From an uncultured Helicobacter sp. (GTDB taxonomy: Bacteria > Campylobacterota > Campylobacteria > Campylobacterales > Helicobacteraceae), in contig CAMWUR010000010.1 in NCBI GenBank assembly GCA_947177485.1, forward strand, positions 1-47,792: 47,792 bases of DNA, written 5' to 3'. Every line of letters begins with the position of its first letter. Position 1 is the stretch's first letter. The translations under genes and the position numbers were made by a program. The notes beneath the pieces were generated by a model. The model saw only the letters and a program-made list of their open reading frames with translations. It was not told where the DNA came from and did no database searches. Shown one piece after another: positions 24,486 to 32,471 of the stretch.

Positions 24486-25631
24486 ATGAAAAAGCGGCAG
24501 ATTCCCTTTTGTGTGCTCAATATCAGCGATGACGAAATGCAAGCTGTGCTTGAGGCGCTCAAAAGGGGCGAAGAGGTGTGTCGCTATGTCGAACGACTCG
24601 AAGATGCGTTTGCCGAGTTTATCGACACGTCATACTCGATTGCAACAGCAGATGGCACATCGGCACTCCATCTCGCACTTGCTGCACTTGGTGTGCGGCG
24701 CGGCGATAGAGTGATTTGCTCTGTCAATTGCCACCCGTTTGTGCCTGAAGTCATTCGACATTTCGATTCGATTCCTCTGCTTGTTGATATTCATCCTGAT
24801 GATTATAATCTACAAAGCACGCATTGTGAGGAGCTTTTGCGCGAACAAGGAGCGCGCAAAATCAAGGCGATTATCGTTTCGCATATCGCAGGCAATGCGG
24901 CGGATTTGGAAGCATTCTATGATTTGAAATATCGCTATGGAGTTCCGATTATCGATGATGCAACAATGGCGCTTGGGTTGCATTATCACGGGCGCAGAAT
25001 CGGTTCACTTGAATCCGATGCGACCATCTTTAGCTTTGCATTTGAGCGTCCCGGTGCACTCGCAAATGGCGGCATGATTGTAACAAAAAACCAAAGTTTT
25101 GCACACAAAATGCGCCTTTTGCGTCACCACGCAATCACGCGCGAAGAATATGTGAAGAATCGCCCGTCCTATATGTACGACATCATCGACAGGGGCTATC
25201 GCTATGACACGACACAGCTCAATGCGGCATTTTGTCTTGCGCAATTGCGCAAAATCGATTCGATGACGCGTAGGCGACAAGAGATTGCTGCACTCTACAC
25301 AAAACAACTTGAGGGCATTGCACACATCACAACACCAAGCAATCCGCAGAGTATCTATTCGGCATACATCGTACGTGTTGCCAAAAATCGCGACAATATG
25401 GCGCGCGAACTAAGCGCTGCTGGAATCGCAACCGATTTGCATTTTGTCCCCATTCATCTCTTGAGCTATTACAAAAACAAATACAGCTTCAAGGTGAGTC
25501 AATTTTCCAATGCACTCAACAACTACCAGCGGATTCTTTCCTTGCCTATCTATTCGTGCCTTCGTGATGATGAGGTGCTCTATGTCTGTGAACAGATTCG
25601 CAAAATCAACCAAAAATGGACGGAACGATGA
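24486..25631 (+). CDS. DegT/DnrJ/EryC1/StrS-fold protein lacking the PLP lysine
   Basis: A 381-residue fold-type I PLP-family protein of the sugar aminotransferase group. GTSALHLALAALGVRRGDRVI and PIIDDATMALGLHYHGRRIGSLESDATIFSF are clear, including the Asp that contacts the pyridine nitrogen. The Schiff-base lysine, normally in SFHPxKxxTTGEGG, aligns with Arg188 (codon CGT at 25047-25049) in SFAFERPGALANGG. The TTGE phosphate-binding run is also altered. It is therefore unlikely to be a normal aminotransferase; it could use a different chemistry, bind PLP or a sugar without catalysis, or serve as a structural or regulatory protein. The gene is otherwise intact, sits between nadE and lpxK and overlaps lpxK (ATGA). 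ATG 24486 is chosen; the track extends far back through nadE. Confidence 0.8.
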   Translation: MKKRQIPFCVLNISDDEMQAVLEALKRGEEVCRYVERLEDAFAEFIDTSYSIATADGTSALHLALAALGVRRGDRVICSVNCHPFVPEVIRHFDSIPLLVDIHPDDYNLQSTHCEELLREQGARKIKAIIVSHIAGNAADLEAFYDLKYRYGVPIIDDATMALGLHYHGRRIGSLESDATIFSFAFERPGALANGGMIVTKNQSFAHKMRLLRHHAITREEYVKNRPSYMYDIIDRGYRYDTTQLNAAFCLAQLRKIDSMTRRRQEIAALYTKQLEGIAHITTPSNPQSIYSAYIVRVAKNRDNMARELSAAGIATDLHFVPIHLLSYYKNKYSFKVSQFSNALNNYQRILSLPIYSCLRDDEVLYVCEQIRKINQKWTER

Positions 25632-26551
25632 AATTTTTAGAACGTTACTTTTTCAATCCCACTTTAGGGCAGAAGCTCATGGCTTTCGCACTCTTGCCTG
25701 TCTCGATTTGTGTCTTTGTCGGTGCGACATTGCGCCGCGCTTTTTCGCCCACAAAGCAATACAAAGCCGCGATTGTGAGCGTGGGGAATCTCGTTGTGGG
25801 TGGCAGCGGCAAAACACCGCTTGTGATTGCGCTTGCTAAAGACTATGAGCCCAATTGCGCGATTGTATTGCGTGGCTATAAGCGCAAAAGCAAGGGACTT
25901 ATTGTGGTTTCTCATAATGGTCGCATTGTGGTTGACGTGAACAAAAGCGGCGATGAGGCACAGCTGCTCTCGCAACGTCTGCCTTTTGCAACAGTCATTG
26001 TGAGTGAGGATAGGCACAAGGGAATCGAAAAGGCGATGAAGCTTGGCAGGCGCATTATCTTTCTTGATGATGGATTTCGATTCAAATGCAACAAGCTCAA
26101 TATTTTGCTACGTTCGCAATTGCAGCCCTATTATTCTTTTTGCATTCCTAGCGGTGCTTATCGTGAATCTCCTTCTGCTTACAAAACTGCCGATATAGTT
26201 CTTAACGAAGGGAAAGAATATAGCCGCGAAGTTGTTGTGAAGAATCCAACTGAACGCATGCTGCTTGTTACGGCGATTGCGAATCCTTCGAGATTGGAAC
26301 AATTTTTGCCAGCAATTGTAGGACGGCTAAGTTATGGCGACCACAGCTTCTTTAGCAAAGAACGGATTGCGCTCGAAATGGAAAAAAGCGGCGCAACATC
26401 AGTTCTTGTTACCGAAAAAGATGAAGTCAAAATGAAGGATTTTGGCTTTCCGCTCTCTGTGCTCAAGCTCGAAATGGTCGTGGACCCAGCAGTCTATAGT
26501 GCTGTACGTGATTATATTGGCAGATACCAGCAATATTTGCCGCAAAGCTAA
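25628..26551 (+). CDS. lpxK: tetraacyldisaccharide 4'-kinase LpxK
   Basis: A 307-residue inner-membrane enzyme that phosphorylates the lipid A disaccharide at the 4' position. An N-terminal hydrophobic helix (LMAFALLPVSICVFVGATLRR, about 18-38) anchors it. The Walker A is VVGGSGKTP, and AIVLRGYKRKSKG, DEAQLLSQRLPFATVIVSEDR and IIFLDDGF are the lipid and Mg-ATP site segments. GDHSFF and VTEKDEVKM end the catalytic domain. Start ATG 25628 overlaps the preceding stop. With lpxB at 10.6 kb it is the second lipid A gene in the window. Confidence 0.95.
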   Translation: MKFLERYFFNPTLGQKLMAFALLPVSICVFVGATLRRAFSPTKQYKAAIVSVGNLVVGGSGKTPLVIALAKDYEPNCAIVLRGYKRKSKGLIVVSHNGRIVVDVNKSGDEAQLLSQRLPFATVIVSEDRHKGIEKAMKLGRRIIFLDDGFRFKCNKLNILLRSQLQPYYSFCIPSGAYRESPSAYKTADIVLNEGKEYSREVVVKNPTERMLLVTAIANPSRLEQFLPAIVGRLSYGDHSFFSKERIALEMEKSGATSVLVTEKDEVKMKDFGFPLSVLKLEMVVDPAVYSAVRDYIGRYQQYLPQS

Positions 26552-26556
26552 GGAGA

Positions 26557-27435
26557 ATGGAACAAATGGGCTATCCAAGCATATCAATCATTATCCCAAC
26601 CTATAATCGTTGCCACTTTTTACGCAACGCTTTGCAGAGTGTGATAGAACAAGATTATCCAAATCTACATGTGTTTGTTGTCGATGGCGGTTCGACTGAC
26701 GACACGAGCACAATGGTGAAAGCATTTGCTATGCAGTATCCGTTTGTGCATTTATTACAAAATGCCTACAAATCGGGCGCATCGGGCGCAAAAAATACGG
26801 CGATTGCCGTGCTTTGTAGCGAACTTTTTGCTGTGCTTGATGATGATGATATTTTGTTACATGGCGCTCTCAAAAGGCTTGCTGAAACGTATATGCAATA
26901 TGACAGACAATATGGAATCATTTTGGGCAATCGCTTGCGCAGCGATACGAAAGAATATACGGGGCGCGGGATTGACAAAAGCCGTGAGGTGGCAGCGGAG
27001 GAGTTTTGGTTTGGTTCCTTAAGCGGAAAGTTTTTTGGAATCTTCCAAACACAACTCATTGGCGAGGATAGATTTGATGAAGAGCTCAAAGGAGGAGACA
27101 GACTCTTTTGGAATAAAATCTATGCTAAATCAAAGATTTATTACCTCCATCAGCCCATGCGAATCTATTCGATTCATTCCGATAGTCTCACACAAGCACT
27201 CAATACGCAACCGCTTATCGAGGCACGCAATTATGAAAAAGAGATTGCATTTCTCAAAGAGTTGCATGACCACCATGAAAAGGTGAATTATCTCGCGACT
27301 TTGCACAATAAGCTTGCGCGGCTGTATCTTGCGGGGAATGAAAAATTCAAAGCCCGTGAGCATCTCAAAAAGAGTCTCTCCTGTAAACTCGGGTTTGAGG
27401 CATTTGGTATGTGGTTACGTTCGTATGTCTATTGA
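26557..27435 (+). CDS. GT2 family glycosyltransferase
   Basis: A 292-residue GT-A fold enzyme. SISIIIPTYNRCHFLRNALQSVIEQDYPN opens the nucleotide-binding domain, VVDGGSTDDT follows and VLDDDD is the DXD-type metal site (near residue 95). GGDRLFWNKIY is the acceptor-side region. Without a membrane segment it is a soluble or peripherally bound sugar transferase, probably for LPS or another surface glycan, in keeping with lpxK just upstream. AAGGAGA precedes ATG 26557; ATG 26566 is also possible. The 3' end overlaps the convergent gene by a few bases. Confidence 0.88.
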   Translation: MEQMGYPSISIIIPTYNRCHFLRNALQSVIEQDYPNLHVFVVDGGSTDDTSTMVKAFAMQYPFVHLLQNAYKSGASGAKNTAIAVLCSELFAVLDDDDILLHGALKRLAETYMQYDRQYGIILGNRLRSDTKEYTGRGIDKSREVAAEEFWFGSLSGKFFGIFQTQLIGEDRFDEELKGGDRLFWNKIYAKSKIYYLHQPMRIYSIHSDSLTQALNTQPLIEARNYEKEIAFLKELHDHHEKVNYLATLHNKLARLYLAGNEKFKAREHLKKSLSCKLGFEAFGMWLRSYVY

Positions 27436-27950
27436 TTCTTTTTTGAGTCTTGCTCTGGATTCTCGCCGTTTTTCACAAGCGGTGAGAGGTCGACTTTTCC
27501 AACGGATTTGCCCCACATGAGCTTATATTTGCGCTTCATCGATTCGAGTTCTTCTTGCGTACGTTGCAGCTGTTCGCGCAGAAATTGTGCGCTTTTTTGG
27601 TCATCGTCATAGATGTCTTGCATTGAAAATAGCGCGTCTTTGAGGAATTTATTCTCGCTTTTGAGTGTGCTAATCGATTCGTCTTTTGCTTCAAGCACTT
27701 TTTCATGGAGATTCAAAATTGTACCAATCGTTTTTTCGGCAAACGCAATCGGTGCATTGCCGTTTTGTGCGCTTAACGCATTCTCACCGGTATGGACAAG
27801 GCTATGATTTGTGGGCTCGGTTTGGATTAGAACCTGTTCCCCTTCGGTTTTGTGCGTCAATTTGTTGTCTTGAATCAGCTTTTCGACAAGCTCACGTTTG
27901 AGGTGCGTTGAGGTACAAAACTCATCGATTGTCAGCCATATAGCAGCCAT
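27429..27950 (-). CDS. DUF3972-like coiled-coil protein
   Basis: A 173-residue protein. Its N-terminus (WLTIDEFCTSTHLKRELVEKLIQDNKLTHKTEG) resembles a MerR-type helix-turn-helix, followed by a polar linker and a long coiled coil (about 70-150: LHEKVLEAKDESISTLKSENKFLKDAL...EELESMKRKYKLMWGKSV). This order fits the DUF3972 family found in Campylobacterota, which I name from memory of the pattern. Function unknown. It is last in the purE-containing minus-strand run and overlaps the end of the convergent glycosyltransferase gene. Confidence 0.6.
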   Translation of the reverse strand: MAAIWLTIDEFCTSTHLKRELVEKLIQDNKLTHKTEGEQVLIQTEPTNHSLVHTGENALSAQNGNAPIAFAEKTIGTILNLHEKVLEAKDESISTLKSENKFLKDALFSMQDIYDDDQKSAQFLREQLQRTQEELESMKRKYKLMWGKSVGKVDLSPLVKNGENPEQDSKKNQ

Positions 27951-27959
27951 TGTGTCTCC

Positions 27960-28457
27960 TTATGGTAATCGTTTCTCGATTTCTTGCGAATCGAGCTCAA
28001 CATTTTTTGCCTTCATGATTCGATCTTCGCGCAATTTTTCGGCAAGCTCGCTATCGCGCAGGGCGAGAATCTGCATGGCAAGATATGCGCTATTCACAGC
28101 ACCGCTTTTGCCAAGCGCCACTGTGGCAACGGGCATGCCCGAAGGCATTTGCACAGTCGAGAGCAACGCGTCTAGCCCATCGAGCGCGCCTCCACTCATC
28201 GGCACACCGATGACAGGCTTTGTCGTCATTGCACAAATCGTGCCTGCAAGGTGTGCTGCCATACCCGCAGCAGCGATGAAAAGCTGTGCACCTCGTTTTT
28301 CGGCGTCCAAGACATATTTTTGCGTACGTTCCGGGCTTCGGTGTGCCGAACTAATGATGATTTCATAAGGCAAATCAAACTTTTCGAGCACATTCAGACA
28401 TTCTTGCATTGTCGCATAATCACTCTTGCTTCCTAGAATAATCGCAATAAATTCCAT
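27960..28457 (-). CDS. purE: N5-carboxyaminoimidazole ribonucleotide mutase PurE
   Basis: A 165-residue class I PurE. LGSKSDYATM at the N-terminus, the catalytic SSAHRSPERT and AAAGMAAHLAGTICAMTTKPVIGVPM are all intact, as are PSGMPVATVALGKSGAVNSAYLAMQIL. It moves the carboxylate from N5-CAIR to C4 in purine synthesis. The ATG (28457) overlaps the upstream U32 gene stop as TAATG, so the two are co-translated. Confidence 0.96.
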   Translation of the reverse strand: MEFIAIILGSKSDYATMQECLNVLEKFDLPYEIIISSAHRSPERTQKYVLDAEKRGAQLFIAAAGMAAHLAGTICAMTTKPVIGVPMSGGALDGLDALLSTVQMPSGMPVATVALGKSGAVNSAYLAMQILALRDSELAEKLREDRIMKAKNVELDSQEIEKRLP

Positions 28458-29773
28458 TATGTTTCCTTTGTTTGTGTTCGCAAAAAGCTAAAAGCCGCAA
28501 GCTGTGCTGGTAGCATAAAGGCATTGGTATTGCCGCTATGAATACTCTCTAGCTCCTCACCGCTTTGTGTGCAGACTTTGTGCAGCCGCACATAGAATCT
28601 CCCTTCAAATGGATAGATTGTACCAAGCTCATTGCTCACAATCTGTGGCGCGATTCCTTGCGGAGAGATGATTTCGTAGCTTTCGTTGGCGCGCACAGTG
28701 CCGCGCGCAAAGGCGGCGCCATTTTCAGAGATTTGTGCGACAACAGCGAAGCTGCCATCGCTTAGCGCCGTTTGGTGATTCTGTGTGTCGAGCCGCACAA
28801 AAGGGCGGTGGATGATGTATCCATCGGTGAATCCACGATTTTTGAGCGTGGCAAGCTCGTCTGCATAGCGCTTGGGTGTGAAGTCATGACGCATTGTGTC
28901 GTTGATTGCTGTGCGGTAAGTTTTGGTTGTGATTGCGACATAGTAATTGGATTTGGTGCGCCCCTCAATCTTGAATGCATCGATAGCGCCGCTTTTTACA
29001 AGCTCTTCGATGTGCGCGGCGAGATTCAAGTCTTTGGCGTTGAAGATGTGCGTCCCAACGCCTTCTTCTTCGACAAGCTGCATCACAACGCCCGTGTCGG
29101 GCTCGCGCACGAAATGCGCGCAATCTTTTGCGTCAAACATTGTCGAGGAATTTGGCGGTTGAATCAGATAGGTATAGTCGAAGCGACAATCATTGGCGCA
29201 GCTGCCGCGATTGGGCACGCGCCCGTGTTGCAAGGCGCTAATGAGACAGCGCCCAGAAAAGGCGAAACACATGCTGCCATGCACGAAAATCTCAATCTCG
29301 AGCTGTGGCAATGCGCTTTTGACCTCGCACAAATCGTTCAGGCTCATTTCGCGCGCAGCGATAATACGTTTCACACCCATTTCATAATAGCATTGCGCGT
29401 CAAGCACATTCAGCACATTCGCTTGAGTCGAGAGATGAATCGGAATCTGTGGGGCGATTTGTTGTGCGAGGCGCAGCACACCGGGCGTGGCGACAATCAA
29501 TGCGTCCACGCCGATGCTAGCAAGCCGCGAGAGATGTTTCTTGAGCGCATCAATTTGGCTATTGAATGGGAAACCATTGACAGTGGCATAGAATTTCTTA
29601 CCCATTGCGTGGGTGTAGTCGACTGCCTCGGCGAAGCTTTCATAAGTGAATTGTTTTGCGGCTCTGCCGCGCAACGAAAAATGGCTCACGTTGCCATAAC
29701 ACGCATCAGCACCATACGCAAGGGCGATTTTGAGTTTTTCGAGATTGCCAGCGGGGGAGAGGAGCTCGACCAA
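28457..29773 (-). CDS. peptidase U32 family protein, TrhP/YegQ-like
   Basis: About 438 residues. ELLSPAGNLEKLKIALAYGADACYGN is the family opening, and the Cys-rich core FVHGSMCFAFSGRCLISAL..RGSCANDCRF is the iron-sulphur ligand signature of U32 proteins, followed by FKIEGRTKSNYYVA. Members related to TrhP make 5-hydroxyuridine in tRNA, while older names call them collagenases (prtC in H. pylori). I favour RNA modification. The start is uncertain: TTG 29773 begins VELLSPAGN and has GGAGG 11 bases upstream, while the ORF runs back to 29827 inside cheZ. The neighbour order U32-cheZ is as in H. pylori. Confidence 0.85.
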   Translation of the reverse strand: MVELLSPAGNLEKLKIALAYGADACYGNVSHFSLRGRAAKQFTYESFAEAVDYTHAMGKKFYATVNGFPFNSQIDALKKHLSRLASIGVDALIVATPGVLRLAQQIAPQIPIHLSTQANVLNVLDAQCYYEMGVKRIIAAREMSLNDLCEVKSALPQLEIEIFVHGSMCFAFSGRCLISALQHGRVPNRGSCANDCRFDYTYLIQPPNSSTMFDAKDCAHFVREPDTGVVMQLVEEEGVGTHIFNAKDLNLAAHIEELVKSGAIDAFKIEGRTKSNYYVAITTKTYRTAINDTMRHDFTPKRYADELATLKNRGFTDGYIIHRPFVRLDTQNHQTALSDGSFAVVAQISENGAAFARGTVRANESYEIISPQGIAPQIVSNELGTIYPFEGRFYVRLHKVCTQSGEELESIHSGNTNAFMLPAQLAAFSFLRTQTKET

Positions 29774-29774
29774 A

Positions 29775-30467
29775 TTAGTGATGTCCTCCACCCAATGTTG
29801 CGATGAGAGATTCGATGTCATCATCACTCACGACATCAGCTGTGCTCGTATCGCCGACAATATGTACAGCAGAGGCAACGCGCTTGCTGTCGTCAATCTT
29901 GCCTTCAAACAAGGAATTCATATATTTTGCAAGTGCGCGCATGACATTGATAACGCGCTCGATTTTTTGGCGGTGAATGTCTTGGTATTGCATTGTGTCC
30001 ATAATGCTCATAATGCTATCGCCTGTGTCGAGGCTCGCGGTGATAATCGAATCAATCTTTTTTTGCGTGCTGTCAATCTCTGTGAGCGCTTTTGAAAAGG
30101 TAACAATTTGCGGAAAGGCTTCGTGGAGCTTCTCAAAGAGGGCTTTTTGATTCTTGATGAATTGCTGCAAATCGCGCCCATTGCCCTCAATGTCCATCAT
30201 TTTATTGCTCATATCCTCGAGATAATCAAAGACTTGGTTGGCCTTGGATTCGATTCCTTTGGTGACGTCATCAAGCTGGCTCACGACTTTGTGGTCTTCG
30301 ATAGGCGGTGGCGGAGGCCATGGATGCTCTGCTGTAACGCGATAGTTCTCCCCTTCATCATCATTCGCTGCTGTTGTGCCCTCTGGTTCTGCCGATTCTT
30401 CCTCTGCGACAACATTGTCCATATCGACATCGCTATTCATTAGCGAATCTAGCTCTTCTTGTGTCAT
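29775..30467 (-). CDS. cheZ: chemotaxis phosphatase CheZ (Helicobacter type)
   Basis: A 230-residue remote CheZ homologue. The phosphatase signature QYQDIHRQKIERVI carries D163 and Q167, with the same spacing as the catalytic Asp/Gln of E. coli CheZ. The first 20 residues (TQEELDSLM) resemble a CheY-like/FliM-type docking peptide. A Pro-rich, acidic stretch with PPPPP (51-55) separates it from a long helix hairpin, the four-helix bundle of CheZ. It removes phosphate from CheY-P. The gene lies upstream of, and its stop one base from the chosen start of, the U32 gene. Confidence 0.85.
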   Translation of the reverse strand: MTQEELDSLMNSDVDMDNVVAEEESAEPEGTTAANDDEGENYRVTAEHPWPPPPPIEDHKVVSQLDDVTKGIESKANQVFDYLEDMSNKMMDIEGNGRDLQQFIKNQKALFEKLHEAFPQIVTFSKALTEIDSTQKKIDSIITASLDTGDSIMSIMDTMQYQDIHRQKIERVINVMRALAKYMNSLFEGKIDDSKRVASAVHIVGDTSTADVVSDDDIESLIATLGGGHH

Positions 30468-30571
30468 AGCAGTCCAAACTCCATCTCAAGATAATGCACT
30501 CATTATACATTGTCTTTGTTGTGATTCGGATTAATGCGGCACCAAAAACCAAAAAATTAACGAGATAAGGC

Positions 30572-30577
30572 TATAAT
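30572..30577 (+). promoter_or_regulatory. -10 box in a palindrome, promoter of the polyamine dehydrogenase gene
   Basis: TATAAT lies inside the perfect palindromic frame AGGCT-ATAATA-AGCCT (30568-30583), 40 bases before ATG 30617. The opposite strand reads TATTAT, a 5/6 match, so the same site might also fire towards cheZ. Otherwise the 149-base divergent gap shows only AT-rich DNA and the AAAGGAG ribosome site. Confidence 0.5.
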
Positions 30578-30616
30578 AAGCCTCACAAATTGCAGAGGCA
30601 GACAAAGGAGCGCATA

Positions 30617-32428
30617 ATGGCTGTTGTTTTACAAATCGGAGCGGGTGGCGTTGGGGGCGTTGTTGCGCACAAAATGGCGATGAATCGCGAGGTGTTTTCA
30701 CGCATTGTGCTTGCTTCGCGCACGCTTAGTAAATGCAGGGCAATCGCGGATTCGATTCGCGCCAAAGGCTTGGGCGAGATTGAGATTGATGCAGTAGATG
30801 CCGACAATGTGGAATCTCTTGTGGCTTTGATTGAGAAATATCGCCCAAAGCTCGTGGTGAATGTCGCACTTCCTTATCAAGATTTAAGCATTATGGAGGC
30901 GTGTTTGCGCACGCGCACGCATTACCTCGACACTGCGAACTACGAGCACCCCGATTCCGCGCATTTTGAATACAAAGAGCAATGGGCGCTGGACGCGCGC
31001 TACAAAGAGGCGGGAATCTTCGCTCTGCTTGGCAGCGGCTTTGACCCGGGCGTTACAAATGTGTTTTGTGCGTATGCGCAGAAGCATTATTTTGATGAGA
31101 TTCATTCTATCGACATCTTGGATTGCAACGCGGGCGACCACGGATACGCGTTTGCGACAAACTTCAATCCCGAGATTAATCTGCGCGAGGTGAGCAGCAA
31201 GGCGCGATATTGGGTGGCGCGCAACGCGTCCCATGCGAATGGGAGCGATTCCACGAATCCCCCCTCCCATACGCATCGAGGGGGACACGATTCCATAAGT
31301 TCCCCCTCCCTTGCAGAGGGGGCTAGGGGGTGGGTGTCGCCTTTTGATTCTAAAAAAGCGCTCGCTGATTCCAAATCATCATCTTTTGATTCCAAAGGAG
31401 CACCTTCCTCTTGTTGTCATTCTGAGCGAAGCGAAGAATCCCTTATCTCCCAAACCGATTTGAATCTCAACCCCGATTTGCAACAAGACACGATTTATCG
31501 CAAGTTTGAGCGCAATGAAAAGCATTTTGCGCTCGAATCCAACACGCAGGATTTGCAGGTGGTGGATTATGCAGGGGGGCAGTGGCGCGACATCGCACCG
31601 CTTGCGTTGATGAAAGAATGGGACTATCCCGAAGTGGGCGTGAAAAACTCGTATCTTTTGTATCATGAGGAGTTGGAATCTTTGGTGCGCAATGTGCGGG
31701 GGCTCAAGAGAATCCGCTTTTTTATGACCTTTGGCGAGAGCTACCTCACGCACATGAAATGCCTCGAGAATGTCGGGCTTTTGCGCGTGGATTCTGTGCC
31801 GCACAAGGGCGGGTTTATCGTGCCTATCGAGGTGCTCAAGACCCTGCTGCCCGACCCCGCGAGCCTCGCGCCCCGCACAAAAGGCAAGACGAACATCGGC
31901 TGCTATATGCGCGGAGTGAAGGACGGCAAGGAACGCACGATTTATATTTATAATGTTTGCGAGCATGAGAAATGCTATGAGGAAGTCAATGCGCAAGGCG
32001 TGAGCTACACCACGGGCGTGCCCGCGATGATTGGCGCGAAGCTGATTTGCGAGGGTAAGTGGGGCGTTGGCGCAAAAAAGAATGTGGCTTGCACGCAATC
32101 TTCGCAGGAGCTTGAAAAATCCTCACTCGATAGACCCCAAGTCTTATCTCAATCGGATTTTTCGGCGCAACCTGCAAATCTTACGCACAATCCGCATTCT
32201 TTGGAATCTTATAATGCCGAGCGTTTGGAGGCAAACAAGGATATGCCAAAGGGTGGCGAGGCGCAAGGTGTGGATTCTGCGCAAGGTGCGGGCGTGTGGA
32301 ATATGGAACAAAACGACCCCGACTTTTTCATGCAGGAACTCAACAGGCAGGGGCTGCCGTATGTGGTGTTGGAGGTGGAGAATGATGGGGAAGTTAGGGT
32401 GGTTGAAGATGGAAGGAAGCCCATTTAA
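30617..32428 (+). CDS. carboxynorspermidine/carboxyspermidine dehydrogenase, enlarged
   Basis: A 603-residue saccharopine-dehydrogenase-like enzyme that reductively condenses a diamine with aspartate semialdehyde in spermidine synthesis. Family blocks are clear: VLQIGAGGVGGVVAHKMAMN (NAD(P)-binding), YLDTANYE, GFDPGVTNVFCAYA, DCNAGDHGYAFATNFNPEINLREVSS, YHEELESLVRN, MTFGESYLTH, IYIYNVCEHEKCYEE, SYTTGVPAMIGAKL. The usual length is about 400. Two low-complexity insertions make up the difference: about residues 207-318 (contains SPSLAEGARGW and CHSERSEES repeat peptides) and about 484-556 before AGVWNMEQNDPDFFMQEL. Both leave the frame open. ATG 30617 follows AAAGGAG. The first insertion falls near the substrate domain and should form a surface loop. 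Confidence 0.88.
   Translation: MAVVLQIGAGGVGGVVAHKMAMNREVFSRIVLASRTLSKCRAIADSIRAKGLGEIEIDAVDADNVESLVALIEKYRPKLVVNVALPYQDLSIMEACLRTRTHYLDTANYEHPDSAHFEYKEQWALDARYKEAGIFALLGSGFDPGVTNVFCAYAQKHYFDEIHSIDILDCNAGDHGYAFATNFNPEINLREVSSKARYWVARNASHANGSDSTNPPSHTHRGGHDSISSPSLAEGARGWVSPFDSKKALADSKSSSFDSKGAPSSCCHSERSEESLISQTDLNLNPDLQQDTIYRKFERNEKHFALESNTQDLQVVDYAGGQWRDIAPLALMKEWDYPEVGVKNSYLLYHEELESLVRNVRGLKRIRFFMTFGESYLTHMKCLENVGLLRVDSVPHKGGFIVPIEVLKTLLPDPASLAPRTKGKTNIGCYMRGVKDGKERTIYIYNVCEHEKCYEEVNAQGVSYTTGVPAMIGAKLICEGKWGVGAKKNVACTQSSQELEKSSLDRPQVLSQSDFSAQPANLTHNPHSLESYNAERLEANKDMPKGGEAQGVDSAQGAGVWNMEQNDPDFFMQELNRQGLPYVVLEVENDGEVRVVEDGRKPI
31258..31335. repeat. C/G-rich dispersed repeat inside the dehydrogenase gene
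   Basis: CCCCCCTCCC...CGAGGGGGAC and CCCCCTCCCTTGCAGAGGGGG CTAGGGGG form two overlapping hairpin-like units. Read in frame it gives PPSHTHRGGH...SSPSLAEGARGW. Peptides of this style recur in bacterial genomes carrying protein-coding palindromic repeats. Not present in ordinary members of the enzyme family. Confidence 0.6.
31414..31440. repeat. partial GTCATTCTGA repeat inside the dehydrogenase gene
   Basis: TTGTCATTCTGAGCGAAGCG followed by AAGAATC is the left half of the dispersed repeat seen at 17604 and 35348, read in frame as CHSERSEES. The right half (ATTTCGCT...ATGACAA) is missing. Confidence 0.7.
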
Positions 32429-32440
32429 GAATAGGCAAGT

Positions 32441-32446
32441 TATAAT
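32441..32446 (+). promoter_or_regulatory. -10 box at the start of the AT-rich island
   Basis: AAGTTATAATGCTTAG contains TATAAT, 26 bases before ATG 32472, just after the dehydrogenase stop. This gives the island genes their own promoter. Confidence 0.6.
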
Positions 32447-32471
32447 GCTTAGATAATTAAAGGAGAAATGT

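Noticed and set aside
28772-29806. Plus-strand ORF of 344 codons
   Set aside because: A long open shadow of the U32-family gene on the minus strand, whose Cys motifs are clear. No ribosome site or family pattern on the plus strand.
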